Of a stretch of DNA of 64,000 nt, positions 20,578 to 30,333 are shown piece after piece. Source of the DNA: an uncultured Sulfitobacter sp. GTDB taxonomy: Bacteria; Pseudomonadota; Alphaproteobacteria; Rhodobacterales; Rhodobacteraceae. The stretch is from positions 186,001-250,000 of the forward strand of contig NZ_CANMQS010000002.1 of assembly GCF_947500075.1 (NCBI RefSeq), read 5' to 3'. How positions within the stretch are numbered: position 1 is the stretch's first letter; each line of letters starts with the position of its first letter. The notes beneath the pieces are model-generated. The model searched no databases. It worked only from the letters and a program-made list of their open reading frames with translations, and was not told the DNA's origin. A program made the translations under genes and the position numbers.

Positions 20578-21476
20578 TGCGGAAAACAGGTTTTCTCATT
20601 CCCATCCTGGTCATCATCATCGCTGGCCTGATGTCCTCGATCTTTATCGTGGACGAACGTGAAAAGGTTCTTGTGCTGCGATTTGGCCAGATCAAACAGA
20701 CCGTGACGGAACCCGGCATCGGCTTCAAACTGTCGGTCTTTGACGAGGTGGTCCGGTTCGAGGACCGTATCCTCTCGCTCGAAACCGAGCTGATCGAAGT
20801 CACACCTGCCGATGACCGCCGTCTGGAAATTGACGCCTTCGTGCTCTACCGGATTGACGACATCGTGCAGTACCGTCAGGCGATTGGTGTGGGCGGCGAA
20901 CGTCAGGCGCGCAGCGACCTCAGTGGTATTCTGGAATCCCAGATCCGCGCCGTTCTGGGTTCGCAGGGTGTGACCTCCAACACGATCCTGTCCCCCGAAC
21001 GCTCTGCCCTGATGGACCAGATCCGCGAACGGTCTGACCGTCGGGCACAGGCGCTGGGCCTCAAGGTGGTGGACGTGCGCCTGCGCCAGACCAACCTGCC
21101 GGAGCAGAACTTTGACGCGACCCTTCAGCGGATGATCGCGGAACGGGACCGGGAAGCGACAGATGAACGCGCCCGTGGTTCAGAAGCCGCGCAGCGTGTG
21201 ACGGCTCTTGCGGATCGTACCTACGAAGAGATCCTGTCAGAGGCGCGCCGGGATGCCCGGATCATCGAAGGTGAGGCAGACGCGGAACGGAACCGCATCT
21301 TTGCCGAAGCCTACAGCCGCAATCAGGAGTTCTTTGAGTTCTATCGTTCGCTGACAGCATATGAGGAGGCCCTGAAAGGGTCCAACTCCACCATGGTGAT
21401 GTCGCCGGATTCGGAGTTCTTCAACTACCTGCGCTCAGATCAGGGCAGCCGGTCTGAGGAAGGCGAACGTCCGTGA
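20577..21476 (+). CDS. hflC: FtsH protease modulator HflC
   Basis: SPFH domain; VDEREKVLVLRFGQIK; overlaps hflK by 1 nt. Confidence 0.92.
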   Translation: MRKTGFLIPILVIIIAGLMSSIFIVDEREKVLVLRFGQIKQTVTEPGIGFKLSVFDEVVRFEDRILSLETELIEVTPADDRRLEIDAFVLYRIDDIVQYRQAIGVGGERQARSDLSGILESQIRAVLGSQGVTSNTILSPERSALMDQIRERSDRRAQALGLKVVDVRLRQTNLPEQNFDATLQRMIAERDREATDERARGSEAAQRVTALADRTYEEILSEARRDARIIEGEADAERNRIFAEAYSRNQEFFEFYRSLTAYEEALKGSNSTMVMSPDSEFFNYLRSDQGSRSEEGERP

Positions 21477-21667
21477 GCGTTCTGCTGCTGGCCCTCGGGT
21501 TGGTGATGATTTTCGAGGGGCTGGTGTACGCACTGGCCCCTTCGCTTTTGGAACGCATGCTGGAAATGCTGCGCCAGATGCCGACAGAGGCGGTCCGCCA
21601 GATCGGTGGCATCGTGGTGGTGGTGGGCGTCGCTTTTGTCTGGCTGGCATTCCAGATCGGGTTCTGA
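21473..21667 (+). CDS. DUF2065 small membrane protein
   Basis: LLLALGLVMIFEGLVYALAPSLLERMLEMLRQMP; usual hflC neighbour. Confidence 0.8.
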   Translation: MSVLLLALGLVMIFEGLVYALAPSLLERMLEMLRQMPTEAVRQIGGIVVVVGVAFVWLAFQIGF

Positions 21668-21745
21668 GCGCCGCCAGAGCAATAATTGTTGCAAGAAACA
21701 GCCCTGCCGTATCGCTTTTGTGAAGGCGGGCAGTGCCCACCGTGG

Positions 21746-21773
21746 CTTGAAAACGCCCATTCTGGCCACATCT
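21746..21773 (+). promoter_or_regulatory. Candidate sigma-32-type (heat-shock) promoter upstream of degP
   Basis: CTTGAAA-N13-CCACATCT, close to consensus CTTGAAA-N11-16-CCCCATNT; 91 nt before the degP ATG. Confidence 0.5.
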
Positions 21774-21863
21774 TTGGTGTTGCGGCAGACACGGCCAACA
21801 GGCACTCTGCCTCCCAAGAGGTTCAGAGCGTAAGCTCCAAGACGACAAAGCAGGAGACGACCC

Positions 21864-23357
21864 ATGCAGTCACCGGTCAAACCGGCAGTGGCACAGACCG
21901 CTGCCCGTCCGACAACAAACAGATCCGTTTATCAAGCCCTTGCACTGATGGTGCTGGCAGCAACCTTTGTGGTTTTGCAAGCGGTGGCATCATGGGCGAA
22001 GCCCGAAAGTCTGGCCCCCCTGGCTGAGCAGATCAGCCCCTCGGTGGTCAACATCACCACCTCCACGGTGGTCGAAGGGCGCACCGGCCCGCAGGGCATC
22101 GTGCCCGAAGGCTCTCCTTTTGAGGATTTCTTTCGCGAATTTCAGGACCGCAACAACAACGGTCAGGGCAATCGCCCGCGTCGGTCGTCTGCACTGGGGT
22201 CGGGTTTTGTGATTTCCGAAGACGGCTATGTGGTGACCAACAACCACGTCATCGAAGGCGCGGATGAGATCACCATCGAATTCTTCTCTGGTGAGGAACT
22301 CGAAGCCAAGGTGATCGGTACCGATCCCAACACCGACATCGCGCTGTTGAAAGTCGAAGCCGACAAGCCACTGCCATTTGTGACTTTCGGCGACAGCAAC
22401 ACCGCCCGTGTGGGCGACTGGGTCATCGCCATGGGCAACCCGCTGGGGCAGGGGTTTTCGGTTTCCGCAGGCATCGTGTCTGCGCGCAACCGGGCGTTGT
22501 CGGGCACCTATGACGACTACATTCAGACCGATGCTGCCATCAACCGCGGCAACTCGGGCGGGCCGCTTTTTAACATGGATGGTGACGTGATCGGCGTGAA
22601 CACCGCGATCCTGTCGCCCAACGGCGGTTCCATCGGCATCGGCTTTTCCATGGCCTCCAACGTGGTGACCCGCGTGGTCGACCAGTTGAAGGAATTCGGC
22701 GAAACGCGGCGCGGCTGGCTGGGTGTGCGCATCCAGGACGTGACCGATGACATCGCCGAAGGTCTGGGGCTGGAGAAAGCCGCAGGCGCGCTGATCACCG
22801 ACGTGCCGGATGGTCCGGCCAAGGACGCCGGTCTGGAAACCGGCGACGTGATCCTGTCCTTTGACGGCGTCGATGTGGCCGACACACGCGGTCTTGTCCG
22901 TCAGGTTGGCAACTCCGCTGTGGGCGCTTCCGTGCGGGTGACCGTCCTGCGCGAGGGCAAGAGCCAGACGATCAAGGTTGTGCTGGGCCGCCGCGAAGAC
23001 GCCAATGGCGCAACACCCGCCGCACAAACCACCCCGGATGAGCCCGAGGCACCTGCAACCGCCACCATGATGGGCCTGACGCTGACACCGCTCACGGATG
23101 AAATCCGCGAAGAACTGGGGGCGGATGCCGGTATGGCCGGTCTTGCCGTGACAGACATCGACGAGACTTCTGAAGCCTTTGAAAAAGGTCTCCGGGTGGG
23201 TGATATCATCACCGAGGCAGGTCAGCAGAAAGTGGCAAGCATCGCCAACCTCGAAGAGCGGATCAAAGCTGCGAAGGACGCAGGGCGCAAATCTCTGTTG
23301 CTGCTAGTGCGCCGCGCAGGCGACCCCCGCTTTGTGGCGCTCAGCCTGCCGGAGTAA
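21864..23357 (+). CDS. degP: Do/DegP-family periplasmic serine endopeptidase
   Basis: Intact triad contexts VTNNHVIEGAD, PNTDIALLKVE, NRGNSGGPLF; two PDZ-like regions. Confidence 0.93.
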   Translation: MQSPVKPAVAQTAARPTTNRSVYQALALMVLAATFVVLQAVASWAKPESLAPLAEQISPSVVNITTSTVVEGRTGPQGIVPEGSPFEDFFREFQDRNNNGQGNRPRRSSALGSGFVISEDGYVVTNNHVIEGADEITIEFFSGEELEAKVIGTDPNTDIALLKVEADKPLPFVTFGDSNTARVGDWVIAMGNPLGQGFSVSAGIVSARNRALSGTYDDYIQTDAAINRGNSGGPLFNMDGDVIGVNTAILSPNGGSIGIGFSMASNVVTRVVDQLKEFGETRRGWLGVRIQDVTDDIAEGLGLEKAAGALITDVPDGPAKDAGLETGDVILSFDGVDVADTRGLVRQVGNSAVGASVRVTVLREGKSQTIKVVLGRREDANGATPAAQTTPDEPEAPATATMMGLTLTPLTDEIREELGADAGMAGLAVTDIDETSEAFEKGLRVGDIITEAGQQKVASIANLEERIKAAKDAGRKSLLLLVRRAGDPRFVALSLPE

Positions 23358-23383
23358 TCCGAGACCTTTGACAACCACCAGAA

Positions 23384-23408
23384 GGGCGCCCCGCAGGCGC
23401 CCTTTTTT
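23384..23408 (+). terminator. Rho-independent terminator after degP
   Basis: GGGCGCC-CCGCA-GGCGCCC followed by TTTTTT. Confidence 0.85.
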
Positions 23409-23414
23409 GTGGCA

Positions 23415-23981
23415 CTACTCTGCCACCAGTTCGACGGCTACCAATCCCAATTGCCGCGCCGTGGCCAGCGACAGCACGCCGGAGGGCAAGCCCTCGCTCG
23501 ATTGCAACTGTAACACCGCGGCCCGCGTCGCGGCATCCATCTGGCCGGTGACAGGACCGGCGTAGAAGCCGCGCACCGCCAAGGCCCGCTGCAAGGTTTC
23601 CACAAAGGCGGGCGTCATCACTTCGGGGCAAGGGGTTTCGAACCAATTGTCCCGACGCGGCGTGACGATCTGCTCCCGCACCTCGTTGCGAAAGACCGGC
23701 AGCTTGGTGATCGTGCCATCCACGCTCACCTCTGCCGGGCTGACCTGCACCTGCTCGCGCACCTGCTCCACCACCGCAGGGCTGACGGTGCGGCCCCAGC
23801 AGCTGCCCGGTGCCGCCCCGTCAGGGCCATTGCGCGTGGCTTCCAGCACACCGGGTTCGGGGGCCTCCACCGCGGGAGCTTCCGTCTCACACCCGGCCAG
23901 CACCCCCAGCCCGAACGCCAGGATCACAGCCTTGGGCCGTGCGAATGTCATGGATGCCTGTGTCATGGCCCAATGCCTCAT
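23415..23981 (-). CDS. Peptidoglycan-binding-domain lipoprotein
   Basis: Lipobox LGVLAGCE; PG_binding_1-like RALAVRGFYAGPVTGQMDAATRAAVLQLQ; start may be internal. Confidence 0.7.
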   Translation of the reverse strand: MRHWAMTQASMTFARPKAVILAFGLGVLAGCETEAPAVEAPEPGVLEATRNGPDGAAPGSCWGRTVSPAVVEQVREQVQVSPAEVSVDGTITKLPVFRNEVREQIVTPRRDNWFETPCPEVMTPAFVETLQRALAVRGFYAGPVTGQMDAATRAAVLQLQSSEGLPSGVLSLATARQLGLVAVELVAE

Positions 23982-24006
23982 GGGTCTGCCTTTTGCGCCA
24001 GCCTAA

Positions 24007-24467
<461 letters not shown>

Positions 24468-24468
<1 letters not shown>

Positions 24469-25175
24469 TGCGCCTCTGGGCGGCGGTGACATGGCTTGCG
24501 CTGGGCACTTTCGGGGCCACGGCGCAGACCATCACCGACGCCCGGTTCACAGGGCCAACAGATCGCTATGCCCACGGCATTCTTGGCGATGCCATCGAAT
24601 GGGGCACGCTTGAGATCGACGTCGCCCGCGACGGGGAAACCCGGACCCTGCGCATCGACCTGCCCGAAGATCATGTATTTGAGGATGTTGCCCCCCGCCT
24701 GTGGGACCTGACCGGCGACGGATCGCCCGAGGTCGTCGTGGTCGAAACGGACGTCTATCAGGGCGGCGCGCTTGCCGTTTATGGCGCCACCGGCAAACTG
24801 GATGAGACACCCCACATCGGCCAGCGCAACCGCTGGCTTGCGCCCATCGGGGCGGCGGACCTGGACGGGGACGGTGTGATCGAAGTGGCCTATATCGACC
24901 GCCCACACCTCGCCAGGACACTGCGGGTCTGGCGCTTTGAGGGTGGCAGGCTGCGCCATGCCGCCGCGCTGGGCGGGCTGACCAATCACCGCATCGGGGA
25001 ACGTGACATCGCGGGCGGCATCCGCAGCTGTGCAGGCGCGCCTGAAATGATCCTCGCCACCGCCGATTGGGCGCGTCTCGTGGCCGTGACTTTCGACGGG
25101 GAGGCGTTCAAAGTCACCGACATCGGACCCCACCAGAACCGCCAGAGCTTCGCAAAGGCGCTTGCCTGCAAATGA
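24468..25175 (+). CDS. FG-GAP/VCBS-repeat-like exported protein
   Basis: Signal peptide; DLTGDGSPEVVVVETD and DLDGDGVIEVAYID repeats. Confidence 0.75.
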
Positions 25176-25561
25176 TCCGCGCGCTCTGCCTGATCCTTGC
25201 GCTGGCCCGTGCGGCTGAGGCGCAGGAACAAATCACCCCCGACGCTTTCCTCGACCGTGCCGATCAACGCACCCTGACGTTTGAGCTTTACCCCTATGGC
25301 GGCGTTGTCGGCGTGGAACAATTCCTCAGCCGCGCGCGCACGGTCTGGGCAACGCCGGATGGCACCTGCACCTACGGCAGGATCGAAGTGCGCGGGCCGC
25401 AGGTCTGTTTCATCTACGAAGACCTGCCCACACCCGAACACTGCTGGGTGCCCTATGATCAGCAGGGCCTGACCGTGCTGATCTCCCCCCAATTCAACAT
25501 TCAAAAGGTCACGGAGGTCAGCCGCCAACCGGTCATCTGTGAAGACGCGCCGCTTTCGTGA
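25172..25561 (+). CDS. Small exported Cys-containing hypothetical protein (paralog of 28703..29104)
   Basis: Signal peptide; ATGA overlap with the upstream gene; motif VCFIYEDLPTPEHCW. Confidence 0.75.
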   Translation: MIRALCLILALARAAEAQEQITPDAFLDRADQRTLTFELYPYGGVVGVEQFLSRARTVWATPDGTCTYGRIEVRGPQVCFIYEDLPTPEHCWVPYDQQGLTVLISPQFNIQKVTEVSRQPVICEDAPLS

Positions 25562-25628
25562 ACGGACCCTCCGGCCCGTGGGAGCACCGCCGCCCCCTCT
25601 CTTTTTGGCCCTAGAGCAGCCGCAGGCC

Positions 25629-25657
25629 TTGAAATTTTCTTCTTCAGAAAATTTCAA
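25629..25657. repeat. AT-rich palindrome, 12-bp perfect arms, between convergent genes
   Basis: TTGAAATTTTCT-tcttc-AGAAAATTTCAA. Confidence 0.85.
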
Positions 25658-25691
25658 CCCGCCACACCAGCCCTGCAGGATACATCTGCGC

Positions 25692-26954
25692 TCAAAGCGC
25701 CCGCCACCCGATGTCACGCCTGCAAAATCCATCCGCCCAGTCGATCTGGTCGACCATCGCATAGGCCCGTGCCTGCGCCTCTGCCAGCGACGCCCCCCGT
25801 GCGGTGACGTTCAACACCCGCCCCCCCGTGGCCACGATATCCCCGCCGGATCGCCCCGTGCCTGCGTGAAACACCATGTTGGCGCTGTCTTCCGGCACGG
25901 CATCCAGCCCACCAATGACGCTGCCCTTGGCGTAACTGCCCGGATAGCCATTGGCCGCCATCACCACGCTGATCGCATGATCTTCCGCCCAGTTCACCTG
26001 CATCTCGGCCAACCGGCCTTCCGCACAGGCCTGCATCAGGTCAAAGGCCTGCGCGCCCAGCCGCATCATCAACACCTGACACTCCGGATCCCCAAAGCGC
26101 ACGTTGTATTCCACCAGGCGCGGAGCGCCGTCCTTGATCATCAATCCAACGTACAGAACCCCCTGATAGGGCATCCCCCGCCGCGCCATCTCTGCCATGG
26201 TGGGCCGCACGATTTCCGCCAGAGCGCGCTCTGCAATTGCGTCGCTCAAGACGGGCGCGGGGGAATACGCCCCCATGCCGCCCGTGTTTGGCCCGGTATC
26301 CCCGTCCCCCACACGCTTGTGGTCCTGCGCCGTGCCAATCGGCAGCACATCCTCCCCATCGCAGAGCACAAAGAATGACGCCTCCTCGCCTTCCATGAAT
26401 TCCTCGATCACCACCTCTGCGCCCGCATCGCCAAAAGCGCCGTCAAACATGGTCTCAACCGCCGCCTGCGCTTCCGCATCCGTCATCGCAATGATCACGC
26501 CTTTGCCTGCTGCCAGCCCATCGGCCTTGATCACAATCGGCGCGCCTTGCGCGGCCACATAAGCCAAAGCCGATGCCGCATCGGTGAAATGACCATAGGC
26601 CGCCGTCGGCGCCTGTGCAGCATCGCAGATCTCTTTGGTGAAGGCCTTGGAGGCCTCCAACTGCGCCGCCGCCGCCGAGGGCCCGAAGACCTTGAACCCG
26701 GCGTTGCGCAGATCATCGGCCACACCCGCGGCCAGCGGCGCCTCCGGCCCTATGATCACAAAATCAATGCTGCGTTCCTCGCAGAAACTCACCACCGCAA
26801 TGCCGTTGAGAATGTCCAGATCCGCACAATCCGCAATCGCTGCAATCCCGGCATTGCCCGGTGCCACCACCAGACGGTCGCACTTGGGGTTCTGCATCAC
26901 CGCCCAGGCCAGCGCATGTTCGCGTCCACCACTGCCTAAAATGAGGATGTTCAT
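25692..26954 (-). CDS. purD: Phosphoribosylamine-glycine ligase
   Basis: [29 protein letters not shown]. Confidence 0.95.
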   Translation of the reverse strand: MNILILGSGGREHALAWAVMQNPKCDRLVVAPGNAGIAAIADCADLDILNGIAVVSFCEERSIDFVIIGPEAPLAAGVADDLRNAGFKVFGPSAAAAQLEASKAFTKEICDAAQAPTAAYGHFTDAASALAYVAAQGAPIVIKADGLAAGKGVIIAMTDAEAQAAVETMFDGAFGDAGAEVVIEEFMEGEEASFFVLCDGEDVLPIGTAQDHKRVGDGDTGPNTGGMGAYSPAPVLSDAIAERALAEIVRPTMAEMARRGMPYQGVLYVGLMIKDGAPRLVEYNVRFGDPECQVLMMRLGAQAFDLMQACAEGRLAEMQVNWAEDHAISVVMAANGYPGSYAKGSVIGGLDAVPEDSANMVFHAGTGRSGGDIVATGGRVLNVTARGASLAEAQARAYAMVDQIDWADGFCRRDIGWRAL

Positions 26955-27022
26955 CGCGCTCTCCCTTGGCCTTCAATGCCCCGCGTTCTAAGCTGGCACA
27001 ACGCCAGATACAAGGACGCCCC

Positions 27023-28564
27023 ATGGACCTGCTCGACGACCCCACGCCGGGGTCAAACACCCCCGAATTCACCGTCTCCGAAATCGCGGGGTCGGTGAAG
27101 AAACTGGTGGAATCCGAACTCGGCTGGGTCCGCATCAAGGGGGAGGTGGGCCGCGTGGTGCAGGCCCGCTCGGGGCATTTGTATTTCGACCTCAAGGACG
27201 ACCGCTCCGTTCTGTCGTGCATGACGTGGAAAGGTCAGATCCCGCAACTGGGCCTGATCCCCGAGGAAGGCACCGAAGTCGTGGCCGAAGGCAAAATGAC
27301 CGCCTCCGGCTTCCAGTCCAAATTTGCGCTTAACGCCCAGCGCCTCGCCATCGCCGGCGAAGGCGCGCTGATGGCCCTGCTGGAGAAACGCAAAAAAGCG
27401 CTGGCTGCCGAAGGGCTGTTTGATGAGGCGCTGAAAAAGCCGCTGCCCTATCTGCCTGAAATCATCGGCGTCGTGACCTCCCTGCAAGGGGTGGTGATCC
27501 GCGACATCATGCACCGCCTGCGCGACCGGTTCCCGCGCAAGGTGCTGGTCTGGCCCGTCGCGGTGCAGGGGCAGGCCTGCGCGCCCGAAGTGGCCCGCGC
27601 CATTGCTGGGTTCAACGCAATGACGCCGGGTGGCGCGATGCCACGCCCGGATCTGCTGATTGTCGCGCGGGGTGGTGGATCGGTCGAAGACCTCTGGGGC
27701 TTTAACGAGGAAATCGTGGCCCGCGCGGCTGCCGCTTCTGAGATTCCGCTAATCTCGGCCGTGGGGCACGAAACGGACACCACCCTGATCGACTTTGTCT
27801 CCGACAAACGCGCCCCCACGCCGACGGCGGCGGCGGAACTGGCAGTGCCCGTGCGGCACGAACTGGTCGCCTGGGTCGAAGGGCAGGCCGCACGGATGAG
27901 CCAGCTTGTGAGCCAGGGCATCACCACACGCGGCCAGCGCTTGCGCGACATGGCCCGCGCCCTGCCGCGTGCCGATGCCTTGCTGGACACCCCGCGCCAA
28001 CGCCTCGACCGCGCGTCAGAGCAATTGGGCCCCGCGCTCATCTCCGGCGTCCAGCGCCGCCGCGTCCGGCTGGCCGATGTCTCGGGCGGATTGCGCGCCG
28101 CCACCTTGCAGCGCCGTGTGGAAAACGACCGTCGCCGCCTGCACGAACTCTCCGCCCGGCTTGGCCCGGCGCTGGACCGCAGCGTCGCCACGCGGCGCGA
28201 CCGCTTTGAAACCCGCGCCCGCGCCTTCCGCCCCGAAGCCCTGGTGCAGGATCAACAGCGCAAGGCGCAGGATTTTGGCCGGCTGGTGACCCGCCTGTCT
28301 GACAATGGCACCCGCCGGATCAACACCTTGCGCGACCGGATCACCGCGCTGGACCGTCTGCGCGAAACGCTCAGCTACAAAGGCACATTGGCACGCGGCT
28401 ATGCGGTCGTGCGGGGTGATGGCGCTGTGGTCACCTCAACCAAGGCTGCCAAGGCCGCCCAAACGTTGGAAATTGAATTTGCCGACGCCCGGATGACACT
28501 GGGGGCAAAGCCTGCCGCAAAGAAAACCAAGACCAAACCAGAGGATCAGGGCACCCTCTTTTAG
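27023..28564 (+). CDS. xseA: Exodeoxyribonuclease VII large subunit
   Basis: [63 protein letters not shown] 27023. Confidence 0.95.
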   Translation: MDLLDDPTPGSNTPEFTVSEIAGSVKKLVESELGWVRIKGEVGRVVQARSGHLYFDLKDDRSVLSCMTWKGQIPQLGLIPEEGTEVVAEGKMTASGFQSKFALNAQRLAIAGEGALMALLEKRKKALAAEGLFDEALKKPLPYLPEIIGVVTSLQGVVIRDIMHRLRDRFPRKVLVWPVAVQGQACAPEVARAIAGFNAMTPGGAMPRPDLLIVARGGGSVEDLWGFNEEIVARAAAASEIPLISAVGHETDTTLIDFVSDKRAPTPTAAAELAVPVRHELVAWVEGQAARMSQLVSQGITTRGQRLRDMARALPRADALLDTPRQRLDRASEQLGPALISGVQRRRVRLADVSGGLRAATLQRRVENDRRRLHELSARLGPALDRSVATRRDRFETRARAFRPEALVQDQQRKAQDFGRLVTRLSDNGTRRINTLRDRITALDRLRETLSYKGTLARGYAVVRGDGAVVTSTKAAKAAQTLEIEFADARMTLGAKPAAKKTKTKPEDQGTLF

Positions 28565-28581
28565 TACAGGCACCCGGCCCA

Positions 28582-28615
28582 TCTTCCAAATGGTTCTAAA
28601 AACCCCGCCGGAGGC
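28582..28615. repeat. 34-bp interspersed repeat, copy 1
   Basis: TCTTCCAAATGGTTCTAAAAACCCCGCCGGAGGC; matches 46754..46787 at 33/34 positions. Confidence 0.9.
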
Positions 28616-28619
28616 TTGT

Positions 28620-28640
28620 GGTTTTCCGCCCCGGAAAACC
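28620..28640. repeat. Palindrome, 9-bp perfect arms
   Basis: GGTTTTCCG-ccc-CGGAAAACC. Confidence 0.8.
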
Positions 28641-28653
28641 TCAAATCATACCC

Positions 28654-28704
28654 AGAGCAGCCAACCCAAAACCTGAGGCCCTCAGGTTTTGGGTCGGCTG
28701 CTCT
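28654..28704. repeat. Long near-perfect inverted repeat (25-bp arms, one mismatch, 1-nt centre) between convergent genes
   Basis: AGAGCAGCCAACCCAAAACCTGAGG-c-CCTCAGGTTTTGGGTCGGCTGCTCT. Confidence 0.9.
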
Positions 28705-29104
28705 AAACGCCGATCCTCGGCCCCAGACAGATCATCTCTTCATCCGTGTCCTGCGCCTCATAAAGCTCTGTCGTCTCGGGATTGTTCTCAAACCGCGCAA
28801 TCAGACCGCGCGCGCCCAGTTCAAAACTCCAGCATTGCGGGTCGGGGTTGTCCTCATAGACAAAACAGATCAACCCATCCGCCTCATACCATTCCCCGTC
28901 CTTGCATTCCCCATCCAGAAACGACCACTGCACGCGGCGGTTGTCCAGATAGATCTCCGCCCCGTAGGCACTGCCACCCCGGCCATAAAACAGCGTCTTG
29001 CCGCGGGTGTAGGTGTCAAACTCCTCCGCGGACATGGTCGATTGCGCCGCAATCGGCGTGGACAAGGCAAGGCTCAGGCACAGAACAAGACATCTGATCA
29101 TCAT
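28703..29104 (-). CDS. Small exported Cys-containing hypothetical protein (paralog of 25172..25561)
   Basis: Signal peptide; motif LICFVYEDNPDPQCW shared with the protein 3 kb upstream. Confidence 0.75.
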   Translation of the reverse strand: MMIRCLVLCLSLALSTPIAAQSTMSAEEFDTYTRGKTLFYGRGGSAYGAEIYLDNRRVQWSFLDGECKDGEWYEADGLICFVYEDNPDPQCWSFELGARGLIARFENNPETTELYEAQDTDEEMICLGPRIGV

Positions 29105-29153
29105 GGCATCAGCCTGCCACGACCACGGGGCAGAGACCAGATGCCAAAGCGCC

Positions 29154-30164
29154 TCACGCGGGGTTTTGCCAGTGCGCGACCCGGCGGTCCATCACCCGGC
29201 GCCACAGCGGCGGGACCAGCGCGACCACCGCCATCACGGGCAGGGAATGGGGCAGCATCGGCATCCGGTCCGCATCCAGTTCGAGCGCGGGAAAGGCCTT
29301 GCCGGGCCGCATATGGTGGTCGGAATGGCGTGGCGCGTTCAGCATCATCGCCGATGAATACCACTTCGGCGCATTCCAGCTGTGCTGTGGACCAACGGGT
29401 TCGGGCTTGCCGCTTGGCTGGATCTGCCGCCGCAGACCGTAATGCTGCACATAATCCGACAACAGCAGCTGCACCTGTGCGTAAGCCGCGATGCCAAGAT
29501 GGATGGCCAGACCCTTGCCACCAAGAAAGGCGAAGGAAAGGGAGAGAACCCCAATCCCGCCAAGCACATAGCCCACATATGGATGGCTGAGCGGGGGCCG
29601 CCTGCCGCCCCGCGACCGGTGTGCGTTTTCCGCCCGCAAGCCAGCCATAAACTCCCCACGCATGGCCCGCAGGCAATAGCGCCAGAACCCTTCACCTGCG
29701 CGGGCGGAATTGGGGTCCGCATCCGTCGCGGCATGGACGTGGTGCACCCGCAGATGTGCGGAAACGTGGTGCCCGTGCAGCATGGATGTATAGATCGCCG
29801 CCCCCAACCGCCGCAGCGGGCGGGCCTGCGCGTGGATAAGCTCATGCGCGTTGGAATTTGAAATCTGGCCGAAAAACAGCCCCAGCCCGGTAAAGATCAA
29901 CACCTTGTCCAGCAGGTCCAGATGTGGCCCCGCCGCCAGCGCCCAGATGCCCACCCCCAGCAGCGGGAAATGCGCCGCTGCCAGCGTCAGGCTGACCGCG
30001 CGCCCGTCGGCCTCCGACACCGGCACTTGCCGCGTCAGCTTGTCGGCAAAAAACACCACCACCGTGATCGACAGCACTGCCGCCAGCGGAAACACACCGC
30101 CCCACAGGCACGCCAGCGCCAGAAGCGCGGCAGGGGTCAGGCTGGCGATGGCGTACCACAGCAT
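29154..30164 (-). CDS. alkB: AlkB-type alkane 1-monooxygenase / membrane fatty-acid-desaturase-fold hydroxylase
   Basis: Histidine boxes HELIH, HGHHVSAHLRVHHVHAATDADP, NAPRHSDHH; multiple TM segments. Confidence 0.85.
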   Translation of the reverse strand: MLWYAIASLTPAALLALACLWGGVFPLAAVLSITVVVFFADKLTRQVPVSEADGRAVSLTLAAAHFPLLGVGIWALAAGPHLDLLDKVLIFTGLGLFFGQISNSNAHELIHAQARPLRRLGAAIYTSMLHGHHVSAHLRVHHVHAATDADPNSARAGEGFWRYCLRAMRGEFMAGLRAENAHRSRGGRRPPLSHPYVGYVLGGIGVLSLSFAFLGGKGLAIHLGIAAYAQVQLLLSDYVQHYGLRRQIQPSGKPEPVGPQHSWNAPKWYSSAMMLNAPRHSDHHMRPGKAFPALELDADRMPMLPHSLPVMAVVALVPPLWRRVMDRRVAHWQNPA

Positions 30165-30333
30165 GGGCGGGCTCTCGTTACGGGTCAGAAGTTTCGTATC
30201 GGCGAAATTGGGCGAGACAAAGAACACATCATGGCGCAACCGCCGCGCAAAGGGTGGATAATCTGTCGTTTTTTATCCGCTGATATGGAATAGCTTTGGT
30301 AGGAATGGCCACGCAGAGCTAAAGGAGCGGCAC

